DNA from: Leptospira fluminis
GTDB taxonomy: Bacteria > Spirochaetota > Leptospiria > Leptospirales > Leptospiraceae
Length of the DNA: 64,000 nucleotides
Direction of reading: 5' to 3'
Assembly (NCBI RefSeq): GCF_004771275.1
Contig: NZ_RQEV01000010.1
Location: 214,035 to 278,034 of the forward strand
The notes beneath the pieces were generated by a model. It did no database searches and was not told where the DNA came from. It was given only the letters and a program-made list of their open reading frames with translations. The translations under genes and the position numbers were made by a program. This document shows positions 6,952-15,755 of this stretch, piece after piece; positions within the stretch are counted from its first letter, which is position 1; the number at the start of each line of letters is the position of its first letter.

Positions 6952-9713
6952 ACTTTACTCCCGTTTAATGCCGCCTTTGCACGATCGACCGCCACTTGCA
7001 CGGCCTCTTCCAATCTAGAGACGTTTTTACCGCCGCCCTGCGCCATATCCGGCTTTCCACCGCCCTTGCCTTCCAGCAACTCGCAAGCGAACTTTACCAG
7101 ATCGCCGCAATGAACGACCTTGCCGGCCAAGTTTTGAGAACAAGTGACGATGATACTCGCATCCTCTTCGTTTCGGCTCGCGAGAACGGCGACCATGTCC
7201 TTTTCCCTAACTTTCAAACTATCCGAAAGTCCTTTCAGAGCTTTAGCGTCTTTGGAATCGAAAATCGCTTTTAGAACTTTGGTCGTCCCTGCGGATTCGG
7301 CATTCGCGAGAACGGACTGGATCACCGTCGGATTGTTTTCGAAATCCTTGGATTCCCGGTTTTTCTTTTCCTTCAAAAATTTGGACTGCGTTTCCTCGAT
7401 TTCAAAGAAAAGTTTCTCGGAAAGTTCTCTGAGTTCCCGCACCGCATCCGATCCCTTTGCACGAAAGAGGGACCGGATTTCTTCCGGTCCGGGAACATGG
7501 GTTTGAATCGTAAGGGAGGCCGATTCCGGTCCTAAATCCTCTTTGATCTTCAGATTGAGATTTTGGACGGATTCCGTAAGTTCCGCAAATCGATTCTGAA
7601 AAGTCTCGATCACCGCAGGTCCGGCTACCGCCTCTACGCGACGATTTCCTGCCCCTGGGCTGGATTCTTTTTTGATATAAAAATAACCTATGTCTCGAGT
7701 ATTCCCTACGTGAGTTCCTCCGCAAAATTCCAGAGACCTATCCCCCATTTGCAGAACGCGGACGGAATCGCCGTATTTTTCGTCAAAGGCGGCGACCGCC
7801 CCCGTCTTTTTCGCTTCTTCTATCGGTAGAACTTTCGTTTCGACCGGAATCGAAAGGGCAATACTTTCGTTCACCCAGGACTCTATCCTTCTGATTTCCT
7901 CTCCCGTCATAGGAGACGGATGGGAAAAATCGAATCTAAGATAATCGGGAGAGACTACGGATCCCTTTTGCATTACGTGCGTACCTAGGATTTTCCTCAA
8001 GGCTCCGTTCAAAAGGTGGGTGCCCGAATGGTGAGATTTCAACTTCTCGCGTCGTTCCTTTTCCACCTCTAAAACCGCCGACTCGCCGACGGTAAAACTT
8101 CCATTTAACACGATTCCGTAATGTAGAATTACGTCGTTTTCCTTTTGAGTATCCAGGACTTTGAACAAGGAGGAGCCCTTTTTGACGAAACCCGTATCGC
8201 CTTGCTGCCCCCCTCCTTCGGGGTAAAAAGGAGTGGCTCGGAACGTTAGGACTCCGGACTGACCTTCTCGCAGGGAATCCACGGATTTATTTTCGAAAAA
8301 CGCGAAAGTGATCGGCGCTTCCGCTTCCAAGCGGGAATACCCTAGGAACTCGGTTTTATCAACCTTCGTTCCGGTAAAGAGAGCGGAACGATTCGCCTTC
8401 CAGGTCTCCCGTGAAGACTGCCTGTCCTTTTCCAACTCCTCGGAAAAGCCCTCCTTATCGAAGGATAGTCCGTGTTCCGCCACGATTTCCTCCGTCATTT
8501 CAGCGGGAAAACCGTAAGTCCCGTAGAGAAGGAAACTGTCCTTACCGGAAAATGTTTTCGAGCCGGAGGCGACGGTTTTGGCTACCAAAGCTTCGATTTT
8601 CTCCAGACCGATCTCCAGCGTTTTCAAGAATAGTTCCTCTTCCGCAAGAAGGGTCCTTTCCACGCTAGCCGCATGGTTTTCTAATTCCGGATAACGTTCC
8701 TTGTAAATAGAAACGACGGGAGCTACCAACTTATGGAGGAAAGGTTCTCTCAATTCCAGTTTCCGCGCAAAGAGCACGGCCCTGCGGATCAAACGACGGA
8801 TCACGTAACCCCTTCCCGTACGATCGGGAAAAATTCCGTCCCCTACGGAGAATAAAACGGACCGAATATGGTCCGTGATCACACGGAAAGGGACCTTGGT
8901 CTCTTCCGCGTATTTCTTTCCGGAAACCTTCTCCACTTCGGAGATGATTCCCCTGAGTTCGTCCGTGTCGTAAACGGAGTCCACTTCTTGAAGAAGAAGC
9001 GCTACCCGCTCCAATCCGGAGCCGGTGTCTATGCCGGTCTGTTTCAGAGGATGAAGATTCCCCTCCGTATCCTGGTTGAACTGGTTGAATACTATATTCC
9101 AAAATTCTAAAAAACGATCGCAGTCGCAACCCGGTTTGCATTCCTTTTTGGTACCGCATTCCGGAAAACCCTTCTCCGGCCCGCGATCCAAATACAATTC
9201 CGAACAAGGACCGCAAGCCCCGCTGTCTCCCGCCGGTCCCCAAAAATTGTCCTTTTTTCCGAGACGGGTGATCCTTTCCGGAGGGATTCCTTTGGAAATC
9301 CAGATCCTTTCCGCCTCGTCATCGTTCTCGAAGACGGTGATCCAAATTTTTTCCTTAGGGAAACCGAGATAATTTACGGAACAATCCAGCGAATACTCGA
9401 TCGCTTCCTCTTTGAAATAATCTCCGAAGCTGAAATTACCGAGCATCTCGAAAAACGTACAATGTCTTTCCGTTTTACCTACGTTTTCCAAATCGGTAGT
9501 GCGAAGGCACTTTTGAGCGGAAGTCGCTTTCGTATAAGGTAGTTCGACCGCTCCCGTAAAATACGGTTTGAACTGAACCATACCTGCGGTAGTGAATAAT
9601 AATGTGGGGTCCCCCGCAGGTAAGAGGGAAGAGGAAGGGACCACGGTGTGACCCTTTTCCTTAAAGTAGTTCAGGAAGATATTTCGAATCTCGGCGACTT
9701 TCTTATACTTCAT
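6948..9713 (-). CDS. alaS: Alanyl-tRNA synthetase
   Basis: 921 residues from the ATG at 9713, which has AGAGGA about 5 bases upstream; an upstream ATG at 9752 would add 13 residues and lies in a hairpin. It charges tRNA-Ala. Visible hallmarks: class II motif 2 region (KCLRTTDLENVGKTERHCTFFEM is split by the family's usual spacing), GRGYVIRRLIRRA in the tRNA-recognition region, and the editing-domain zinc residues HSGTHLL and CGGTH. A Cys-rich insert (ECGTKKECKPGCDCDR, about 186-200) precedes FLEFWN, as in many bacterial AlaRS. The gene lies directly behind a hairpin ending the rplM-rpsI unit. Confidence 0.97.
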   Translation of the reverse strand: MKYKKVAEIRNIFLNYFKEKGHTVVPSSSLLPAGDPTLLFTTAGMVQFKPYFTGAVELPYTKATSAQKCLRTTDLENVGKTERHCTFFEMLGNFSFGDYFKEEAIEYSLDCSVNYLGFPKEKIWITVFENDDEAERIWISKGIPPERITRLGKKDNFWGPAGDSGACGPCSELYLDRGPEKGFPECGTKKECKPGCDCDRFLEFWNIVFNQFNQDTEGNLHPLKQTGIDTGSGLERVALLLQEVDSVYDTDELRGIISEVEKVSGKKYAEETKVPFRVITDHIRSVLFSVGDGIFPDRTGRGYVIRRLIRRAVLFARKLELREPFLHKLVAPVVSIYKERYPELENHAASVERTLLAEEELFLKTLEIGLEKIEALVAKTVASGSKTFSGKDSFLLYGTYGFPAEMTEEIVAEHGLSFDKEGFSEELEKDRQSSRETWKANRSALFTGTKVDKTEFLGYSRLEAEAPITFAFFENKSVDSLREGQSGVLTFRATPFYPEGGGQQGDTGFVKKGSSLFKVLDTQKENDVILHYGIVLNGSFTVGESAVLEVEKERREKLKSHHSGTHLLNGALRKILGTHVMQKGSVVSPDYLRFDFSHPSPMTGEEIRRIESWVNESIALSIPVETKVLPIEEAKKTGAVAAFDEKYGDSVRVLQMGDRSLEFCGGTHVGNTRDIGYFYIKKESSPGAGNRRVEAVAGPAVIETFQNRFAELTESVQNLNLKIKEDLGPESASLTIQTHVPGPEEIRSLFRAKGSDAVRELRELSEKLFFEIEETQSKFLKEKKNRESKDFENNPTVIQSVLANAESAGTTKVLKAIFDSKDAKALKGLSDSLKVREKDMVAVLASRNEEDASIIVTCSQNLAGKVVHCGDLVKFACELLEGKGGGKPDMAQGGGKNVSRLEEAVQVAVDRAKAALNGSKV

Positions 9714-9723
9714 TGTGTCCTCT

Positions 9724-9772
9724 AAAAACGAGAAATGCCCGAGGTCTTGCATTCAAGAACTTCAGGCATTTC
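9724..9772 (-). terminator. Intrinsic terminator or attenuator between rpsI and alaS
   Basis: On the minus strand GAAATGCC (rc of 9765-9772) pairs with GGCATTTC (rc of 9732-9739). An inner TCTTG-AATG-CAAGA stem is followed by TCGTTTTT and then immediately the alaS ribosome-binding site. This has the form of a rho-independent terminator for rplM-rpsI. Because only about 10 bases separate the T-run from the alaS start codon, alaS would need read-through or a promoter inside or before the hairpin. Confidence 0.55.
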
Positions 9773-9797
9773 GAGAAACGGTTCGAAAAACGAAAGA

Positions 9798-10196
9798 TTA
9801 ACGTTTAGAGAACTGAGTTCCTCTACGAGCTTTGTGTAGACCGTATTTTTTACGCTCTACCATTCTCGGGTCGCGGGTCAATAAACCTTCTTTCTTGACG
9901 GTCGGTCTGAATTCAGGGTTGTAACGACAGATCACCCGTGCAAGAGCATGACGGATCGCTCCGACTTGACCGATGATTCCTCCACCGGAAACGTTCAATT
10001 TCAGGTCGAATTTATCGTTCAGATTCAATAACGCGAGAGGGCTCAGAGCCTCTTTCAGATTGGAACGACTGTTGTGCAGATAATCCTTGATATCCTTGTC
10101 GTTTACGAGGATTTTTCCGGAGCCTTCTTTTAACTTCACACGAGCGATCGCATTCTTTCTGCGACCTACGGCCCAAATTTCCTTGGCAGTTGCCAT
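9798..10196 (-). CDS. rpsI: 30S ribosomal protein S9 (uS9)
   Basis: 132 residues, full length. The sequence begins [20 protein letters not shown] and ends with the conserved basic tail [14 protein letters not shown], which reaches the P-site tRNA in the ribosome. [16 protein letters not shown] is the diagnostic core. It lies 13 bases behind rplM, the classic L13-S9 operon. Confidence 0.98.
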   Translation of the reverse strand: MATAKEIWAVGRRKNAIARVKLKEGSGKILVNDKDIKDYLHNSRSNLKEALSPLALLNLNDKFDLKLNVSGGGIIGQVGAIRHALARVICRYNPEFRPTVKKEGLLTRDPRMVERKKYGLHKARRGTQFSKR

Positions 10197-10209
10197 TTAA
10201 TCGATTCTC

Positions 10210-10659
10210 CTAAAGTTCCAGTTTCACGGGCTTTTGGGCACCGAGGTTGTGTTCGGCTCCCGGAAAAATCCGGAAGTGGGTCAGCATTTCCGCGCCGAGT
10301 TTGCTTTTGGGAAGCATGCCTTTTACTGCTTCGTACAAAATTCTCTCGGGATGTTTTTTTCTCATTTCCTGGAGAGGAGTGACGGTCATCCCGCCCGGAT
10401 AACGTGAATGGTGAAAATATTCCTTTTGACTCTCTTTGCTTCCGGTAACGGCAATTTTAGCCGCATTGACTACGATGATATTGTCACCGCAGTCTACGTT
10501 GGGGGTAAAAGTAGGTTTGTGCTTCCCCCTGAGTCTATGGGCGATTTCCGAAGCCAGGCGGCCAAGGGTTTTTCCTTCGGCATCCACGACGTACCAAGCC
10601 TTCTGGGCTTGTTCCTTTTTCAAGGAAGGAGTTCTATGCTGTTTAGATATGATTGGCAT
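10210..10659 (-). CDS. rplM: 50S ribosomal protein L13 (uL13)
   Basis: 149 residues from the ATG at 10659. Extending to 10869 would add 70 residues encoded by a repetitive hairpin region and is not credible. Core motifs: [44 protein letters not shown] and GMLPKSKLG, ending [13 protein letters not shown]. The Shine-Dalgarno is weak and distant (AGGA at about -16), while the leader upstream contains an 11-bp GC hairpin, so translational control of the operon is possible. Confidence 0.96.
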   Translation of the reverse strand: MPIISKQHRTPSLKKEQAQKAWYVVDAEGKTLGRLASEIAHRLRGKHKPTFTPNVDCGDNIIVVNAAKIAVTGSKESQKEYFHHSRYPGGMTVTPLQEMRKKHPERILYEAVKGMLPKSKLGAEMLTHFRIFPGAEHNLGAQKPVKLEL

Positions 10660-10710
10660 GGGGAAAAAACGTCCTGTATTGGCCAATTTCGCGTACCGAC
10701 TATTGGGGTC

Positions 10711-10763
10711 AAGGATTTTTAGGGGTTGGGTTTCGGGCCCCCACCCGGCTCTGGGTGGGGGCC
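10711..10763 (-). repeat. GC-rich hairpin repeat, copy 1
   Basis: GGCCCCCACCC (10736-10746) pairs perfectly with GGGTGGGGGCC (10753-10763) around a 6-base loop. Read on the minus strand, the 3' side continues GGGCCCGAAACC...TAAAAATCC. Copy 2 on the plus strand has the same order: CCACCC, 6-base loop, GGGTGGGG, CCC, AAAATCC. Confidence 0.6.
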
Positions 10764-10852
10764 GGTGCGGTGGTACCCCCAACGGCCCGCACAACTTTCG
10801 AGCCTTTATCAGGGTTTTGGCATTATGGCAAGAACGTTTTTTGATAAAATTC

Positions 10853-10871
10853 TTGTAGGAGGTCCCCACAA
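10853..10871. repeat. 19-bp imperfect palindrome TTGTAGGA-GGT-CCCCACAA
   Basis: TTGTAGGA and CCCCACAA face each other across GGT. From memory, very similar elements (TTGTAGGAGTTCCCACAA type) are scattered through intergenic regions of Leptospira genomes. A related half-site, TTGCCCACAA, lies at 10933-10942. The role is unknown; protein binding or a RNA hairpin are both possible. Confidence 0.5.
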
Positions 10872-10940
10872 AAAAGAATGAAAAAAAGAAGTTGTAGATA
10901 CGGCGTTTTTATGATATAGAGACGAGCGGCAATTGCCCAC

Positions 10941-10990
10941 AAACCCACCACCTCCACCCAAACCTGGGTGGGGCCCTCAAAATCCCTCAC
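10941..10990 (+). repeat. GC-rich hairpin repeat, copy 2 (inverted relative to copy 1)
   Basis: CCACCC (10954-10959) pairs with GGGTGG (10966-10971) around AAACCT, extendable by two further pairs including a wobble, then GGCCCTCAAAATCC. It is a shorter, diverged relative of copy 1 in the opposite orientation, about 190 bases away. Confidence 0.5.
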
Positions 10991-11019
10991 TAGCAACGTC
11001 TAGTCCTGCTCAACGCTCC

Positions 11020-11694
11020 TTAGTCGCACTTGGTCAGATATACGCTAGTAATCGACACATCCACTTCCGGCCAGAGAACGGATTTTCCGTCCTTTCCCGT
11101 ATGCAAATCTTTGCAAACTTGATTTAGTGCGGAGACAGCGTGTTCGGCTTTCCATTCCTTCAAAAGAACTGTGCCTTTCGTCTTCAGTAAATCGCCATTT
11201 TCTAATGTAAAATTCAGATGTACGTCACGACTGATTCCATTCATCGTCAATTTGACTACACCCGTTCCGGCATTTCCGGTTGCGTCGAACTTTACCGAAA
11301 CAAAATGACCGGAGATCTTCCCTCCATCCTTCAGAGCACCGAAAAAAGCCCCTTTGATTTTGGCATCCCGTTCCGGATTGGCGCTATCTAAGTCGATCGG
11401 CTCCAGAAAGAATTTAAATCCTCTCAAAGCTTCCTCGGGTGATTTTCCTGTTTTAAATCCGGTGATCCGGATTTTCGTAAATTTTCCGCCTACACCGGTT
11501 TTTTCGGTGAACTTAAAGGCCCTCCACTCTACGCTCGTTTTTTCAGGATCGAGAGTAAATTTGCAGATTCCCGGCTGGGGCGCGGCTTCCGTTTTGGATT
11601 GCCAATCGAGCAGGAGAATAGAGGATAAGATGAGTCCGAAGAAAACAAAACGTATTCCGGCAGACAGATTGGATTTTGCAGTTCTTAGTTTCAT
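11020..11694 (-). CDS. YceI-like periplasmic protein
   Basis: 224 residues from the ATG at 11694; a longer frame to 11880 lacks support and would run under thiL. The N-terminal signal (hydrophobic FVFFGLILSSILLL) ends near TEAAPQ. The mature domain has the YceI lipocalin-like pattern: FTLDPEKTSVEWRAFKF, GKISGHFVSVKFDATGNAG, and GVVKLTMNGISRDVHLNF. YceI proteins bind isoprenoid or other hydrophobic ligands in the periplasm. Two cysteines (CKF near the mature N-terminus and the penultimate Cys) may pair. It is divergent from thiL across 66 bases. Confidence 0.8.
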   Translation of the reverse strand: MKLRTAKSNLSAGIRFVFFGLILSSILLLDWQSKTEAAPQPGICKFTLDPEKTSVEWRAFKFTEKTGVGGKFTKIRITGFKTGKSPEEALRGFKFFLEPIDLDSANPERDAKIKGAFFGALKDGGKISGHFVSVKFDATGNAGTGVVKLTMNGISRDVHLNFTLENGDLLKTKGTVLLKEWKAEHAVSALNQVCKDLHTGKDGKSVLWPEVDVSITSVYLTKCD

Positions 11695-11760
11695 GTGTTT
11701 AAACTGAGACCGAACAAAAACGAAGTCAAGGTTTTTCGAAAAGGATTCTAGGAAAACGAT

Positions 11761-12684
11761 TTGAACGAAGAAGAACTGATCTCCTCTCTTTATCCGGCGG
11801 GACAAGAACAGAATAGCGACTGTTACGTGGGTCGGAACGGTTTTTTGGTCACGACGGATACGATCGTAGAAGGGACTCATTTCCGATTGGATTGGAGCAG
11901 CCCCTCTGATATAGCCGCCAAATTGGTGGAAGTGAACGTATCCGATATAGCCGCCGCAAACGGAACTCCGGAAAAGGCCTTTTTTAACTTCGGCCTTCCG
12001 GCAACCTCGAATCGTAGGGAATTCCTACTTCCATTCGTAAATAAGTTTAGAGAAACATTATATTCTTACGGAATAGAACTCTGCGGAGGAGACACTTACC
12101 GATCCGGAGAATTGAATCTTACGTTGACATTGATCGGAAGTTCCAAGGCCCCTTCTACGAGAAAAGGGGGTAGGGCGGGCGATCGGATCTATCTTACGGG
12201 AAACATAGGCTGTTCTTTATTGGGATATCGGATACTGGAGGGATCCTCCGGTCCCGTACAGCCGGAGCTCCGAAAAGCGGCATTAAACCGCCACTTAAGA
12301 CCGGTTTCGAACCTATCCATTAGCAAATCCTTACATTCTAATTTTAAAATCCACGCATGTATGGATCTTACCGACGGGTTAGCCCAGGATCTAAAAAAAC
12401 TTGCGCATGCCTCGGATTTAATAATGGAAGTGGAACTGAATCGAATTCCAGTCCTTTCCGGAGTCGAAAACCTGATCGGATTGGATGGGGTCGTATCCTC
12501 GGGAGAAGAACTGGAATTGATATTTCTTTCCCCGGAGTTAATCCCGTCTGAATGGCTATCTACTCCGATCACTCCCATAGGTTCCGTACGTTCCGCAAAA
12601 GAAGACGAATCGCCTCGGGTAGAATTTTTGCATAATGGAAACGTAATCTATCCCGAGGAAAAAGGCTTCCGGCATTTCGGTTGA
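11761..12684 (+). CDS. thiL: Thiamine-monophosphate kinase
   Basis: 307 residues starting at TTG (11761), with AGGA about 7 bases upstream. ThiL phosphorylates thiamine phosphate to thiamine diphosphate using ATP and Mg2+. Signature segments: TTDTIVEGTHFRLDW (substrate and Mg2+ aspartates), VNVSDIAAANGTPEKAFFNFGLP, ELCGGDTYRSGELNLTLTLIG, and CMDLTDGLAQDL. The length is normal. It is followed by a DUF418 protein gene 27 bases downstream. Confidence 0.93.
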   Translation: MNEEELISSLYPAGQEQNSDCYVGRNGFLVTTDTIVEGTHFRLDWSSPSDIAAKLVEVNVSDIAAANGTPEKAFFNFGLPATSNRREFLLPFVNKFRETLYSYGIELCGGDTYRSGELNLTLTLIGSSKAPSTRKGGRAGDRIYLTGNIGCSLLGYRILEGSSGPVQPELRKAALNRHLRPVSNLSISKSLHSNFKIHACMDLTDGLAQDLKKLAHASDLIMEVELNRIPVLSGVENLIGLDGVVSSGEELELIFLSPELIPSEWLSTPITPIGSVRSAKEDESPRVEFLHNGNVIYPEEKGFRHFG

Positions 12685-12711
12685 TTTCGAAAGATACGCC
12701 CGAATAGAAAT

Positions 12712-13884
12712 ATGCAAAAACAAAGGATAGGATTTCTGGATTTTTTACGGGGTTTTGCCCTATTCGGAATCTTGGCGGTCAACCTACCTTACTTCGCCAA
12801 GCCAATGGTAGTGGTCGGTTCCTTGGAAGAAAACCAGACCTTGTTGGACGAGATCGCTTCTTGGATCGTAGCATTCTTTTTCGAATCCAAATTTTACATA
12901 CTATTCTCCTTTTTGTTCGGTTATGGCGTCGCTCTTCAAGCTCAAGAGTGGAAGGATTCGTCCGCCTCCGGCAGATATTTTAGAAGAATGTTCGGGCTGC
13001 TGCTTCTCGGAATTTTGCACAGTACTTTTCTCTTTTTGGGGGATATACTGGTTTCGTATGCGATTCTCGGTTCACTGTCCTGGTTGTTTCGGAACAAAAG
13101 CGGATCCTGGTTGTACAGATTCTCCCTTCTCTGCCTATTCATCGGTATTTTTTTTCGAATGGTTCTCGTATACGGCCATGATGAATTCCAGGCGAAGATC
13201 GCCGAATCCCTTCCCGAAATCATTGCGAGATCCAAGACCGGATACCTGGGAACATTTTGGGATTCCGTAAAACAAAGATCGGAAGATACTCTAATTTCCT
13301 ATCCGTTCACGATCCTATTCCAATGGCCTTCGGTTCTTGCGATGTTCTCCGTCGGCATGGCGGCGGCAAAATCCTCTTTGCTTCAGAATTGGGAATCCTC
13401 GCGAACGGAACTCCGAAAACTGTTCTTTTGGTTTTTCCCTTTCGGAATCCTAGGCAACTTCGTATATCTTGCAAACTCACGGCATTTATTTATTTCCAAC
13501 TTTCCCTTACAATGGAAAATATGGTTCACCGTAGTCGAAACGCTGAGTGCTCCGGCACTTTGTTTTTGCTATGTATACTTGTTAGGCTTATTTTATCACT
13601 CCGCAAGAAGTACCGGTGATCGCATCTGGTTCGAATCCGCCGGAAACTTTTCCCTTTCGAATTATCTAGGAGAATCGTTGGTCTGTTCCTGTCTTTTTTG
13701 CGGTTGGGGATTCGGATTCTACGATCGAATCGGAAATTTTGTCCTGTTACTTTTGGTTCCTCCGATTTGGGGAGTCTGCCTCCTCTACTCTTATGTATGG
13801 AGAAAATTCTCGTTTTTCGGACCTGCAGAAATTCTCCTCCGAATCCTAACATACGGAAAACGGATAAAAATCCTCCGTCCCTAA
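12712..13884 (+). CDS. DUF418-family multi-pass membrane protein
   Basis: 390 residues with roughly ten hydrophobic segments. It opens with R-I-G-FLDFLRGFALFGILAVNLP, the conserved start of YeiB/DUF418 proteins, and has the FYILFSFLFGYGVALQ segment and the C-terminal NYLGESLVCSCLF...PPIWG region typical of that domain. DUF418 membrane proteins are related to acyltransferase-type permeases of unknown substrate. It is probably co-transcribed with thiL, but no thiamine link is evident. Confidence 0.82.
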   Translation: MQKQRIGFLDFLRGFALFGILAVNLPYFAKPMVVVGSLEENQTLLDEIASWIVAFFFESKFYILFSFLFGYGVALQAQEWKDSSASGRYFRRMFGLLLLGILHSTFLFLGDILVSYAILGSLSWLFRNKSGSWLYRFSLLCLFIGIFFRMVLVYGHDEFQAKIAESLPEIIARSKTGYLGTFWDSVKQRSEDTLISYPFTILFQWPSVLAMFSVGMAAAKSSLLQNWESSRTELRKLFFWFFPFGILGNFVYLANSRHLFISNFPLQWKIWFTVVETLSAPALCFCYVYLLGLFYHSARSTGDRIWFESAGNFSLSNYLGESLVCSCLFCGWGFGFYDRIGNFVLLLLVPPIWGVCLLYSYVWRKFSFFGPAEILLRILTYGKRIKILRP

Positions 13885-14051
13885 TCCTTTCCGGTTATAC
13901 GTAATGGGGAAAAATATTGACAAAATCGGCCGCGTACGGTTAGATCCGGAACCTACCGAATTATCCTATAGGCTCGGGAATTACTTCCTTTTTATTTGCA
14001 TATTTTATGATATTCTTTTAAAAATTATCTGATTGGGAGCGGTATTCCGTT

Positions 14052-15755
14052 ATGTCTCGCGAAATTCATACTACGAACGGAATATCCAACTATAAGACCG
14101 CGTTGAGACAGAAGTGGTTTTCTTGGAAGGACGTTTCTTCGTTCTTCGAGCAGGTTTGCAATTTAGCCGTAGAACGGGGCGGATTTTTTTGCGCATTCAT
14201 TCTCGAATGGGAAGCGGGAGAAGGAAAATGGAAAAAATTAGTCGGTGCCCCACGGGAATCGGCGGATGCTCTCGGCGACTTTTTGAATCTTCTCCCGGAA
14301 CCTACGAAAAAGAACACTTCGCCCGAACCTAAGAATTTAATCCTATTGCAGTCTTCCGGAAAAATAGTTTCTCTCTCTAAGTCCGCACAAAAGGGAGCCT
14401 ACTCCGCCATGTTGGTTCCGATTCTGAACTTGGAAATCGAATCTAAAATTTTTCTTTTCTTGGTTTCCGACGACGGATCGGAATTCAACGAAATCGAAAA
14501 CGAACTTTTAGCGGACGTCTCGTATCACCTCTCTTATGCGTATTCCCACCTAATCGAACAGAATCGGAGGCTATCCGCTCAAAAAGCGATGGCAACGAGC
14601 GAAAAGAAGTTTTTAGCCATCTTCGAAACGGTCGTGGACGCGATCATTCTGATAACGGAAAGAGCCGAAATCATCATGTTCAATCCTGCTGCGGAAAAAA
14701 TGTTCGGCTTTTCCTCCGACGAGGTCACGGGAAAGAACGTAAAGGTACTGATGCCGGATCCGTTTTATTCCGAACACGATTCGTATATAGAACGGTACAT
14801 TCACACTTCCGAAAAAAGAATCATAGGAATCGGTAGGGAAGTATTGGCGATAAAGCAGGACGGAACCATATTCCCGATCGAACTCGCAGTCTCGGAAGTT
14901 CATCTGGACGGGCATCGGTATTTCGTAGGAGTGATCAGAGACATTACGAGAAGGAAGAATGCCGAGGACAGCTTGGTCGCGAAAAACGAGGAACTGGAGC
15001 TTTTAAATAAAAGTCTGGAAGCCAGGATAGACCGAGAAATGAGCCTTCGTCGGGAAAGAGAAAGGACATTGGAAGCGCAATCCAGGATGGCGGCGATGGG
15101 AGAGATGATCGGAAATATCGCCCACCAATGGAGGCAGCCTCTGAACGCGATCTCCATTTTGATCCAAGAAATGGAATTCGCTTATACCGAACAGGAATCG
15201 AACGAAAAGTACATTCAAGACACCACCTCTCGCATCCTGGATCTACTTCAGTCCATGTCCCAAACGATAGACGATTTTCGTAACTTCTATAAACCGAATA
15301 AGGAAAAGGAGACCTTCAGCTTGCGTAATACCGTCGAGAAAAGTCTGTCTCTCGTCGCCGCAAGCATGAAGAATCAGAATATAAAAATCGAGACCCATTT
15401 TTCGGGAAACGATACCGCTTACGGATACCCGAACGAACTCGCACAAGTATTACTGAATATTCTATCCAATGCGAAAGACGCTCTCTTACAGCACAAACCG
15501 GAAGTTCCTAGTATCCTTGTTCGCATTTTTTCCGAGGAAAATAGAAAGATCGTCGTCATAAAAGACAACGGAGGCGGCTTCGATTCTTCAGTCGGAGACA
15601 AGATTTTTCTGCCGTATTTTTCCACAAAAGAACAGGGTGCAGGCGTAGGACTAGGTCTTTATATGTCAAAAGCGATCGTCGAAAAGAATATGGGGGGAAA
15701 ATTGACGGCCAGCTCCGACGGAGTTGGAGCGGAGTTCCGAATCGAATTACCATGA
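14052..15755 (+). CDS. GAF-PAS sensor histidine kinase with FixL-like haem-PAS motif
   Basis: 567 residues, no membrane segments, so cytosolic. A GAF-like domain spans about 28-172 and a PAS domain about 184-303. The HisKA region has phospho-acceptor His358 in NIAHQWRQP. The ATPase domain has N-box NILSNAKDA (469-476), G1 DNGGGF (505-510) and G2 GAGVGLGL. The PAS domain matches FixL around the haem pocket: His242 in EHDSYIERY aligns with the proximal haem ligand (His200 of B. japonicum FixL), Arg248 with R206, and Arg262 in IIGIGR with the distal R220. Oxygen or another haem ligand is therefore a plausible signal. The stop overlaps the response-regulator start by 4 bases. Confidence 0.85.
   Translation: MSREIHTTNGISNYKTALRQKWFSWKDVSSFFEQVCNLAVERGGFFCAFILEWEAGEGKWKKLVGAPRESADALGDFLNLLPEPTKKNTSPEPKNLILLQSSGKIVSLSKSAQKGAYSAMLVPILNLEIESKIFLFLVSDDGSEFNEIENELLADVSYHLSYAYSHLIEQNRRLSAQKAMATSEKKFLAIFETVVDAIILITERAEIIMFNPAAEKMFGFSSDEVTGKNVKVLMPDPFYSEHDSYIERYIHTSEKRIIGIGREVLAIKQDGTIFPIELAVSEVHLDGHRYFVGVIRDITRRKNAEDSLVAKNEELELLNKSLEARIDREMSLRRERERTLEAQSRMAAMGEMIGNIAHQWRQPLNAISILIQEMEFAYTEQESNEKYIQDTTSRILDLLQSMSQTIDDFRNFYKPNKEKETFSLRNTVEKSLSLVAASMKNQNIKIETHFSGNDTAYGYPNELAQVLLNILSNAKDALLQHKPEVPSILVRIFSEENRKIVVIKDNGGGFDSSVGDKIFLPYFSTKEQGAGVGLGLYMSKAIVEKNMGGKLTASSDGVGAEFRIELP

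Larger units (their letters stand above)
10660..11019. other. Repeat-rich intergenic region ahead of rplM
   Basis: About 360 bases with no credible gene. It holds two inverted copies of a GC-rich hairpin repeat (10711-10763 and 10941-10990) and a 19-bp imperfect palindrome between them (10853-10871). Open frames here translate to Pro/Gly/Trp-rich strings (PPPRAGWGP and PPPKPGWGP) from the repeats and are not regarded as genes. The rplM-rpsI promoter must lie here. The YceI gene ends at the right edge. Confidence 0.6.

Noticed and set aside
10660..10869. 70-residue N-terminal extension of rplM with a PPPRAGWGP string
   Set aside because: It is encoded by the GC-rich hairpin repeat and is absent from L13 proteins; the ATG at 10659 gives the normal N-terminus.
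10933..11127. Plus-strand open frame coding for a Pro-rich 64-residue peptide
   Set aside because: It is made of repeat copy 2 and the antisense of the YceI gene, with no ribosome-binding site.
11695..11880. 62-residue upstream extension of the YceI-like gene
   Set aside because: It lies under the thiL start on the other strand and would bury the signal peptide; the ATG at 11694 fits an exported protein.
13885..14051. TTGACA at 13917-13922 as the promoter of the histidine kinase
   Set aside because: No convincing -10 box at the right distance (TTAGAT only half matches); left out as unsupported.
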